From contig JAEDFR010000130.1 of NCBI GenBank assembly GCA_016297945.1, positions 1-5,279 of the forward strand: DNA of 5,279 nucleotides, written 5' to 3'. Below, piece by piece: positions 1 through 5,279 of the stretch. The position numbers and the translations under genes are program-made. The notes below the pieces were generated by a model. The model did no database searches. It was not told the DNA's origin and saw only the letters and a list, made by a program, of their open reading frames with translations. Source of the stretch: Lachnospiraceae bacterium. Lineage in GTDB: Bacteria; Bacillota; Clostridia; Lachnospirales; Lachnospiraceae. Position 1 is the first letter of the stretch. Every line of letters begins with the position of its first letter.

Positions 1-8
1 ATTATCAG

Positions 9-37
9 ATTATATTTCAAACAGCTAATGGCGGTAA
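9..37 (-). promoter_or_regulatory. Weak candidate promoter for a gene left of the window
   Basis: On the minus strand a perfect TATAAT (plus positions 9-14) is preceded, after a 17-bp spacer, by TTACCG (32-37), which matches only three of six bases of TTGACA. It lies just downstream of the topA stop codon and points away from topA, so it could serve the next minus-strand gene outside the window. The sequence is AT-rich and a chance TATAAT is quite possible. In many Clostridia codY follows topA, but no coding sequence of that gene is visible here, so the neighbour cannot be named. Confidence 0.25.
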
Positions 38-82
38 TAGAACATGTGCCCCAATTATTCCATATAGAATATCTTATAAATA

Positions 83-2152
83 TTACTTCTTCAATTGCTC
101 CACATAACCACATTTCTCATCGGCACAGCAGAGCTTATTTCCCTTTTGGATTAAGACATTTCCACATTCGGGACATTTTTTGTCCACCGGTTTCTGCCAA
201 ACCATAAAATCACATTCCGGATATCCTTCACAACCGTAAAATCTTCGACCTTTCTGGGTACGCTTCACAACAATATCCTTTCCGCATTTCGGACATGTCA
301 CTCCGATCTTTTCCAAATAAGGCTTGGTGTTGTGACATTCCGGAAATCCCGGACAACCGAGAAACTTACCATGAGGACCATACTTGATAACCATATTGCG
401 ACCGCAAAGTTCACATTTGACATCGGTTTCCTCGTCCGCAATCTTGACATGTTCCAACGTCTTTTCTGCCTGCTCTACGGCACTTTCCAAATCAGGATAA
501 AAATTCTTTAAAATAACCTTCCAGTTGGTACTGTCTTCTTCAATACCATCCAGTAACGATTCCATATTAACCGTAAAATTAACATCTACAATGGTAGGAA
601 AAGCTTCTTTCATCATATTGTTTACAACATCACCGATTTCTGTCATAAACAAGTTCTTTCCTTCTTTTCCAACATAACGGCGCGCTAAAATAGTTGTAAT
701 CGTAGGCGCATAGGTAGAAGGACGGCCAATTCCCAACTCTTCCATGGTATGGACCAGACTGGCCTCCGTATAATGAGCCGGTGGCTGTGTAAAATGCTGA
801 TCATAATGGAATTCCTCCAACGAAAGCTTTGTATCTTTGCTTAAAGAAGTCAAAAGCTTGTTGGGTTCTGCCTTCTCTCCATCTGCTTCCGTATAGACAC
901 TCATAAAACCGTCAAATTTGACCTTGCTGGCTGCAACCGTAAAACGATAATCCGCAGCATCAATTTTGACAGAAGTGGTTTCATACACAGCCGGAGACAT
1001 CTGACTCGCGGTAAAGCGTTTCCAAATCAGCTGATACAGACGGAACAAATCTCTGGGCAATGAATCCTTTAAGGAAGAAGGAAGCCGATTGATGTCTGTA
1101 GGACGAATTGCTTCGTGTGCATCCTGAATTTTTCCTTTAGAAGCTTTTCTATTTGTTTCATCGGCAAGATAACTCTTGCCATAGCTTTCCTCAATAAATT
1201 TTGCTGCAGCCTTTGATGCTTCTTCGGAAATACGGGTTGAATCCGTACGCAAATAACTAATTAAACCAACGGTTCCCTGTCCTTTGATTTCAACACCTTC
1301 ATATAACTGCTGTGCCAGACGCATTGTTTTTTGTGTAGAAAAATTTAATGTCTTGGACGCTTCCTGCTGCAGGGTTGAGGTTGTAAAGGGCAAAGGCTGT
1401 TTACGAACTCTTTCTCCTGTTTTGATATCGGAAATCTGATATTTTGCACCCTTTAAGTCATTTAATATGCCGTCTAACTGCTCTTTTGAGCCGATAGAAA
1501 GCTTTTCATCCTTTTTGCCATAGAATTTAGCAACCAGTGGTTTATTCTCGCCATCAATCGTCAAATCAGCATCTAGTGACCAATACTCTTCGGGAATAAA
1601 CGCATTGATTTCATCTTCGCGGTCTCCAATCAAACGCAGAGCAACCGACTGCACTCGTCCTGCACTCAGTCCCCTCTTAACCTTTTCCCACAATAATGGT
1701 GAAATTTTGTATCCAACCATACGGTCTAAAATACGACGGGTCTGCTGTGCATTGACCAGATTCATATCAATCTCACGAGGATTCTTTAAAGATTCCTTAA
1801 CCGCAGTCTTTGTAATTTCATTGAACGTAATCCGGTATACCTTTTTATCCTGAAGCTTTAATGCTTCATACAAATGCCACGAAATAGCTTCTCCTTCACG
1901 GTCCGGGTCAGTTGCAAGATAAATCTTTTCTGCTTTTTTTACCTCTTTACGAAGTGCAGACAGAATATCTCCCTTGCCACGGATTGTGATATACTTCGGC
2001 TCATAATCATGTTCAAAATCTATTCCTAATGTTGATTTCGGCAAATCCCTGACATGACCATTACTTGCCATAACTTCATAGTTTGGACCCAAAAACTTTT
2101 TAATGGTTTTTACTTTTGCAGGTGATTCCACGATGACCAGATATTTTGCCAT
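83..2152 (-). CDS. topA: DNA topoisomerase I (type IA)
   Basis: The 689-aa product is a bacterial type IA topoisomerase, which relaxes negatively supercoiled DNA by nicking one strand through a 5'-phosphotyrosine link and passing the other. Visible in order: the Toprim domain from the N-terminus (VIVESPAK with Glu9 and Lys13; DPDREGE with Asp82, Asp84 and Glu86 for metal binding); the gate and active-site domains, with SYLRTDSTRIS carrying catalytic Tyr300 and Arg302; the HYTEASLV and GIGRPSTYAPT motifs (about 460-484); and three C-terminal zinc ribbons (Cys580/583/600/606, Cys620/623/641/647, Cys660/663/675 or 676/681). The length is normal for Firmicutes. The start is set by homology to MAKYLVIVESP and by a GGGG-containing ribosome binding site 8 nt upstream. 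The frame stays open 60 codons further upstream, but that stretch covers the promoter and the preceding terminator and is not coding. All key residues are intact, so it should be functional. No terminator is seen after the stop. Confidence 0.97.
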   Translation of the reverse strand: MAKYLVIVESPAKVKTIKKFLGPNYEVMASNGHVRDLPKSTLGIDFEHDYEPKYITIRGKGDILSALRKEVKKAEKIYLATDPDREGEAISWHLYEALKLQDKKVYRITFNEITKTAVKESLKNPREIDMNLVNAQQTRRILDRMVGYKISPLLWEKVKRGLSAGRVQSVALRLIGDREDEINAFIPEEYWSLDADLTIDGENKPLVAKFYGKKDEKLSIGSKEQLDGILNDLKGAKYQISDIKTGERVRKQPLPFTTSTLQQEASKTLNFSTQKTMRLAQQLYEGVEIKGQGTVGLISYLRTDSTRISEEASKAAAKFIEESYGKSYLADETNRKASKGKIQDAHEAIRPTDINRLPSSLKDSLPRDLFRLYQLIWKRFTASQMSPAVYETTSVKIDAADYRFTVAASKVKFDGFMSVYTEADGEKAEPNKLLTSLSKDTKLSLEEFHYDQHFTQPPAHYTEASLVHTMEELGIGRPSTYAPTITTILARRYVGKEGKNLFMTEIGDVVNNMMKEAFPTIVDVNFTVNMESLLDGIEEDSTNWKVILKNFYPDLESAVEQAEKTLEHVKIADEETDVKCELCGRNMVIKYGPHGKFLGCPGFPECHNTKPYLEKIGVTCPKCGKDIVVKRTQKGRRFYGCEGYPECDFMVWQKPVDKKCPECGNVLIQKGNKLCCADEKCGYVEQLKK

Positions 2153-2160
2153 TTTTATAT

Positions 2161-2170
2161 CCCCTTTTTT
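2161..2170 (-). promoter_or_regulatory. topA ribosome binding site
   Basis: The minus strand reads AAAAAAGGGG here, with an 8-nt spacer (ATATAAAA) before the ATG at 2152-2150. The AAGGGG core pairs with the 16S rRNA tail, partly through wobble. It decides the topA start in favour of MAKYLV over the upstream in-frame ATG at 2332. Confidence 0.8.
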
Positions 2171-2191
2171 GAAACTCTTACAATGGTACAA

Positions 2192-2220
2192 ACTATACAC
2201 GAAAAAATCCAAAGTGTAAA
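2192..2220 (-). promoter_or_regulatory. topA promoter, sigma-A type
   Basis: On the minus strand the -35 box TTTACA (plus 2215-2220) and the -10 box TATAGT (plus 2192-2197) each differ from consensus by one base, with an ideal 17-bp spacer (2198-2214). Transcription would start near 2185, giving a leader of about 33 nt that contains the ribosome binding site. Immediately upstream are A-tracts (see the separate entry). It lies downstream of the terminator of the preceding gene, so topA has its own transcription unit. Confidence 0.75.
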
Positions 2221-2223
2221 GAA

Positions 2224-2256
2224 TTTTTTTTGAATTTAGTTTTTTTTCATAAAAAA
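2224..2256 (-). promoter_or_regulatory. A-tract UP-element-like region upstream of the topA promoter
   Basis: Read on the minus strand, two runs of eight A (plus 2224-2231 and 2240-2247) lie about 16 bp apart, followed farther upstream by a run of six T (2251-2256). The nearest run sits a few bases upstream of the -35 box, where the RNA polymerase alpha subunit contacts UP elements. Such tracts also bend DNA. The sequence is seen directly; the role as an UP element or bend is inferred. Confidence 0.45.
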
Positions 2257-2296
2257 GAACTTCGGCATTATCATGATATGCACTTAAGATTCTGAC

Positions 2297-2314
2297 AGGT
2301 ACACAAGGTACACA
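2297..2314. repeat. Tandem repeat of a 9-bp unit
   Basis: The unit AGGTACACA occurs twice with no gap (2297-2305 and 2306-2314). It sits at the distal end of the T-tract of the terminator of the upstream gene and about 80 bp upstream of the topA -35 box. Two copies of a short unit may be chance or slippage; a protein-binding role is possible but unsupported. Confidence 0.6.
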
Positions 2315-2348
2315 AAAAACGCTACAGACCAAATGCCTGTAGCGTTTT
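2314..2348 (-). terminator. Rho-independent terminator of the 928-aa gene
   Basis: A perfect 12-bp inverted repeat (AAAACGCTACAG at 2316-2327 and CTGTAGCGTTTT at 2337-2348) encloses a 9-nt loop. On the minus strand the GC-containing stem is followed by six T residues (plus 2314-2319). The hairpin begins about 19 nt after the TAA at 2369-2367. The tail quality is good only on the minus strand. It separates the 928-aa gene from topA. Confidence 0.92.
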
Positions 2349-2366
2349 AGAAAACATATTAAAATT

Positions 2367-5153
2367 TTAATCCAAATCCAACAGATCCGCTTTTACAACG
2401 GATAAAGCTTGGTATGCCTTTTCTGTCGTCGTATTTTTACCATATCCGGAGGTTGACACCGTTATAATGGTCGTCTGTGCCTCGACTAAAATAGTAAAAG
2501 CTGCATTGTCATTCAACAAATTCATTGGCAAATAGAAACCATATGCCCTTCCGGATTCAATACCTCCTACAGAACCATCTTTATTACGGTCCATTGCGGT
2601 ATCAGATACAACCATACCACTTGTAGAATAGGTGTAAATTCTCTTGGAAATATCAACCGCAGAAACTGTTGTACCACCTACATCCAATGAAACAACATCC
2701 AACTTGGTTCCATCCGGCATCTTATAATACAACTTACCATTTTCTTCATCCTCTATTACACTCGGAACCTGTAAATAGTATCTGGTCGTAATATTTTTAG
2801 TACCACGGACGAAGTTGTAATCACCAACACGATAATAAATCATAGTACCGTCAGCAGCTGTTACACCCTTACTGCTCTCTGTATTCGGATCAACAAATTT
2901 GTACATATATTCTGATGAGCCTTTTGCCTTCAAAATAGATGAATCAAATTTATTTCCGGAACCTTTATCCGGATTAGTTACATTTCCGTCATAAGGTACA
3001 ATCACTGATGTAATCGGCTTTTCATTTACATCCGGCGAATTATAGAATCCTACAGAAGGATTTGAAATACCGGTTTCATAAGCTGCAATCAAAGTATTAA
3101 TAAACAACTCTACTTCATCTAATCCGGCACTCGTCAGATTTTTATGTCCGGCACCGGTATAGGTAATATTACCATCGTTATAGATATAATATCCATTTGC
3201 AGGATTGATCGAACCGCCTGACAACTCATTGTAAGGGTTATTTCCCCATGCATTCGGATCCGTCTTATTCGAATCGCCCAATGCATACCATACAACGACA
3301 TCTGACTCTCCGTCATCATCCAAATCTGAAGTCAAATCTAAAGAATAATACTGACTGTGCGTAGCAGTTGTTCTAAATGATTTCTTTAATCGGTAAGGAT
3401 AGTTGGTAATCTGACCTTCGTTTACCTGCTCAACCATATACTTCTTATCATCACCTAAGTCATTTTGTCCGCCGATATTCCAAACAGTCTTACCCGCTGA
3501 AACATTATTTGCATTCATCCACGACTTACCTGATATTGTATAATTACGATTCCACTCAATAAGCATGGACGATAATCCCTGTGTCTCGGGAGTTGTGGTA
3601 TTTCTTAATGAGTTCGGTAAATATGAAACCTCTTTTCCTGTATTTTCAATAACCGAGAATACATCTGCATTCGCAGCTCTTGAATATCCGACACTGGCAT
3701 GCAAATAACCAAGTCCGGTAGAAATCCGCTGTGCTTTGAAATCAGCATCCGTTGTAACTGTTTCCGGATTCCAAGCATTAAACATAGAGACTTTGGGCTT
3801 TCCGGTTAAAGGATCATTTGTTACCGTTAAGTTCTGCGTAACACCATACAAATCAGCACCAAATGAATTACGCAAAACTCTGTTTTGTGAAGTACCGACA
3901 CGGAAATGAACAAAGTCATGAGATGTCAATACCGGTTTACCCATCTTGATAAATGCCTGTAAAGCAACCATTGCCTCAGAAGAAGTAAATGCCTTATAGT
4001 CATCACCAAAACCACAGACAATCATATCTACACCAATTTCATTTACATATCCTTTATTTTTAAGGACACTTCCTTTTACATTGATTGCATCTGGTCCGGT
4101 TGTTCTATGATCTATAGGTGTTTCTGAACAATTTGCGATATCTACATTCTGAACAACAAAATCATTAAAGAATGTATCATATGCTTTCTCCGCATACTCC
4201 GTAGATGTCATTGCAGTAATCTTTTGTCCTTCCGGAAGTTCTGCATTATCCTCATTTACTTTTGCTACATATTCATTATATTTATTAGTCAATGCAGTCT
4301 GATACTGGGTTACTGTAATGGTACGGATATACAAATCATAATCCGGTACATTATTCATTAATACTCCCCAGTTATTGGTGGTATTGGTTGTTCTGGCATT
4401 ATATAAACGTCCCTCCATATCCAATGTGGAAGAATCATTCGTAATCTGGAGAATGCGTATCTTTCTCTTTTTATCATTTGCATCTTTTACCAAAGTATAA
4501 CCGGTTTCAGAATCATGCAAATGTGAAATTGCATTGGATTTAACATCCAATTTCCAGTTTAATAATCCACTGAAATCATCAGCAATATCTCTGCGCAAAA
4601 CATATTCCACACCGGATGAAAGCACATATTCGTTTGCTTCATTCTTAACTGCTTCCTGCTCATTTGAAGCCAGCCTGATTACAACATCCTGAACATTTTC
4701 AGTTGTTTTTGAAAACTTACCATCTTTATTAATATCAACATATAAAGAAACCGAATAACCTAATGCTGCCGTTTTCTCATTGTCTCCTTCAATGGTAAAT
4801 TTGTATTCCAGATAACGAGTTCCATCCGAATTAACCGTTTCCAAATATGCTGACGATGTAATGACACCATTACTCTGTGCAGAATATGTATAAGGCGTCG
4901 GTTTTTCAATTATATTTAATACATCTAATATATAATTCTCGTTTATGTCAGTATTTATATGTATTGTACGCATATCAAGACAACCACGCAGATCTATGTT
5001 TATATTACCATCATCTCTGACGCTTATTTCTACTAACCCATAATCTGTTTGTTCTTTTTTAGATTCATGCTTATCGTTTAATTGTTTATTTTGAATACTG
5101 TTTAAAACCTCCATATTAAATTTAATTAGTTTTAATTCAATTCCCATATTCAT
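2367..5153 (-). CDS. DUF5057-like large protein with an atypical, possibly foreign N-terminus and no signal peptide
   Basis: The product is 928 aa, of unknown function. From about residue 84 it looks like an extracellular beta-rich protein: rich in Asn, Thr, Tyr and Gly, only three Cys in the whole chain, and calcium-loop-like motifs DINKDGKF (140-147), DLDDDGESD (610-618) and DRNKDGSVGGIE (855-866). Residues about 230-415 resemble a Rossmann or glutamine-amidotransferase-like fold (KIRILQIT at 230-238, VDMIVCGFGDDY at 375-386, GKPVLTSHD at 405-413), which I recall from DUF5057 proteins of Clostridia; no search backs this. Residues 1-83 are charged, have no hydrophobic signal segment, and use ATA for 8 of 12 Ile, against 5 of 42 in the rest. 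The start is well supported: AGGAGG lies 9 nt upstream and an in-frame TAA lies 9 nt upstream of the ATG, so no longer N-terminus exists. There is no LPxTG or obvious anchor at the C-terminus. The gene ends in its own terminator. It may be a truncated or re-headed gene. Confidence 0.85.
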   Translation of the reverse strand: MNMGIELKLIKFNMEVLNSIQNKQLNDKHESKKEQTDYGLVEISVRDDGNINIDLRGCLDMRTIHINTDINENYILDVLNIIEKPTPYTYSAQSNGVITSSAYLETVNSDGTRYLEYKFTIEGDNEKTAALGYSVSLYVDINKDGKFSKTTENVQDVVIRLASNEQEAVKNEANEYVLSSGVEYVLRRDIADDFSGLLNWKLDVKSNAISHLHDSETGYTLVKDANDKKRKIRILQITNDSSTLDMEGRLYNARTTNTTNNWGVLMNNVPDYDLYIRTITVTQYQTALTNKYNEYVAKVNEDNAELPEGQKITAMTSTEYAEKAYDTFFNDFVVQNVDIANCSETPIDHRTTGPDAINVKGSVLKNKGYVNEIGVDMIVCGFGDDYKAFTSSEAMVALQAFIKMGKPVLTSHDFVHFRVGTSQNRVLRNSFGADLYGVTQNLTVTNDPLTGKPKVSMFNAWNPETVTTDADFKAQRISTGLGYLHASVGYSRAANADVFSVIENTGKEVSYLPNSLRNTTTPETQGLSSMLIEWNRNYTISGKSWMNANNVSAGKTVWNIGGQNDLGDDKKYMVEQVNEGQITNYPYRLKKSFRTTATHSQYYSLDLTSDLDDDGESDVVVWYALGDSNKTDPNAWGNNPYNELSGGSINPANGYYIYNDGNITYTGAGHKNLTSAGLDEVELFINTLIAAYETGISNPSVGFYNSPDVNEKPITSVIVPYDGNVTNPDKGSGNKFDSSILKAKGSSEYMYKFVDPNTESSKGVTAADGTMIYYRVGDYNFVRGTKNITTRYYLQVPSVIEDEENGKLYYKMPDGTKLDVVSLDVGGTTVSAVDISKRIYTYSTSGMVVSDTAMDRNKDGSVGGIESGRAYGFYLPMNLLNDNAAFTILVEAQTTIITVSTSGYGKNTTTEKAYQALSVVKADLLDLD
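4905..5153 (-). other. Compositionally distinct 5' segment of the 928-aa gene
   Basis: Codons 1-83 are clearly more AT-rich than the remainder and favour ATA and TTA. By my hand count 8 of 12 Ile codons here are ATA, but only 5 of 42 in codons 84-928. The encoded segment (MNMGIELKLIKF... to LDVLNIIE) resembles no domain I recognise. The change falls close to KPTPYTY, where the composition typical of the rest begins. I infer that this is the start of another gene joined in frame; the exact junction could lie some tens of bases either side of 4905. Confidence 0.5.
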
Positions 5154-5160
5154 TCTTGAT

Positions 5161-5168
5161 TACCTCCT
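5161..5168 (-). promoter_or_regulatory. Strong ribosome binding site of the 928-aa gene
   Basis: The minus strand carries AGGAGGTA, a near-perfect anti-16S match, with 9 nt between AGGAGG and the ATG at 5153-5151. It fixes the start at MNMGIEL and argues that the unusual N-terminus is really translated. Confidence 0.85.
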
Positions 5169-5177
5169 ATAATAATA

Positions 5178-5234
5178 TATTATTACACTATTATAATATA
5201 TAGTTTAATTATATATTATAATAGTGTAATAATA
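5178..5234. repeat. 57-bp near-perfect palindrome between divergent genes
   Basis: Arms 5178-5202 and 5210-5234 are perfect 25-bp inverted repeats. The 7-bp centre (GTTTAAT) is itself symmetric except for one mismatched pair (5203/5209), so the whole is a 57-bp palindrome with one mismatch, centred at 5206. The arms contain ATTACACTATTATAAT. TATAAT occurs twice on each strand, 25 bp apart. The centre lies 53 bp from the minus-strand start codon and 57 bp from the plus-strand one, almost midway. It could be an operator for a dimeric regulator covering divergent promoters, a recombinase site, or a cruciform or hairpin element. It has no GC stem and no terminator character. Confidence 0.9.
5182..5209 (+). 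promoter_or_regulatory. Tentative promoter of the divergent right-hand gene
   Basis: ATTACA (5182-5187, four of six matches to TTGACA), a 16-bp spacer and TTTAAT (5204-5209, five of six matches to TATAAT) would start transcription near 5216. Both boxes lie in the palindrome, so a protein bound there would block transcription. In such AT-rich DNA several alternative -10 boxes exist, and no strong -35 box is present for either direction. Confidence 0.25.
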
Positions 5235-5246
5235 AAAATAATTTAT

Positions 5247-5253
5247 AAGGGGG
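5247..5253 (+). promoter_or_regulatory. Ribosome binding site of the divergent gene
   Basis: AAGGGGG lies 9 nt before the ATG at 5263. A nearer in-frame ATG at 5254 abuts the site and is too close to be used. The ATG at 5258 is followed by a stop two codons later. Confidence 0.55.
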
Positions 5254-5262
5254 ATGTATGGT

Positions 5263-5279
5263 ATGAGAACATTTGAAAC
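5263..5279 (+). CDS. Start of a divergent gene, truncated by the window edge
   Basis: An ATG with a well-placed AAGGGGG ribosome binding site opens a frame reading MRTFE and continues past the right edge. Only 17 bases are available, too few to name a function. It is transcribed away from the 928-aa gene and shares the palindromic region with it, so joint control of the two genes is plausible. If the ATG at 5254 were used, three residues (MYG) would be added in the same frame. Confidence 0.5.

Noticed and set aside
3..110. Plus-strand open frame running in from the left edge and ending at a TAA near 108
   Set aside because: It would overlap the topA 3' end, which encodes the third zinc ribbon; it has no recognisable motif and is too short to support.
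1605..1853. Plus-strand ORF of 82 codons
   Set aside because: It lies wholly antisense to the conserved topA core, has no recognisable product or convincing RBS, and is a shadow of topA codon structure.
2153..2332. N-terminal extension of topA by 60 codons from an upstream ATG at 2332
   Set aside because: The extension covers the topA promoter, RBS and the upstream terminator, has no RBS of its own, and precedes the canonical MAKYLVIVESP start.
2294..2348. CRISPR-like repeats around the terminator
   Set aside because: There are only two 9-bp copies with no spacer between them, and the inverted repeat is fully explained as a terminator.
3134..3319. Minus-strand ORF of 61 codons
   Set aside because: It is an alternative frame within the 928-aa gene; its Met/Ile/Arg-rich, low-complexity translation is typical of a frame shadow.
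5178..5234. Palindrome as a rho-independent terminator
   Set aside because: The stem is almost pure A/T with no G/C-rich core or following U-run, and it lies between two divergent 5' ends, where a terminator would have no function.

Overview
The window looks like a low-GC Firmicutes chromosome, most likely a Clostridia/Lachnospiraceae-type gut organism. This rests on the AT-rich sequence, strong AGGAGG-type ribosome binding sites, a topoisomerase I with three C-terminal zinc ribbons, and a large Asn/Thr/Tyr-rich protein resembling the DUF5057 proteins I associate with that group. The taxonomic call and the DUF5057 link come from memory of the families, not from a search.

Layout from left to right. 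Positions 1-82 are the 3' flank of topA; no terminator is visible, and there is at most a weak promoter for a gene off the left edge. Positions 83-2152 (minus strand) are topA, complete, 689 aa, with all recognisable catalytic residues. Positions 2153-2366 hold the topA control region: ribosome binding site, a good sigma-A-type promoter (TTTACA, 17 bp, TATAGT), A-tracts upstream of it, and the rho-independent terminator of the preceding gene. Positions 2367-5153 (minus strand) are a 928-codon ORF for a DUF5057-like protein. Positions 5154-5262 form a very AT-rich divergent intergenic region dominated by a 57-bp near-perfect palindrome. Positions 5263-5279 are the first codons of a divergent plus-strand gene that runs off the window.

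The two large genes point the same way but are separated by a strong terminator and a dedicated topA promoter, so they are probably not one operon. TopA is housekeeping (relaxation of negative supercoils). The 928-aa protein looks like an extracellular, calcium-loop-bearing protein, yet it has no signal peptide. Its first ~83 codons differ sharply in codon usage (8 of 12 Ile codons are ATA, against 5 of 42 in the rest). The most interesting point is therefore the right end: the 5' part of this gene, its strong RBS, the long palindrome and the divergent gene start may be a foreign segment joined in frame to an older gene body near position 4905. A mobile-element or recombination event, or a phase-variable arrangement, could explain this; so could an assembly chimera, and the window alone cannot separate them. 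No CRISPR array, tRNA, rRNA or transposase is visible.
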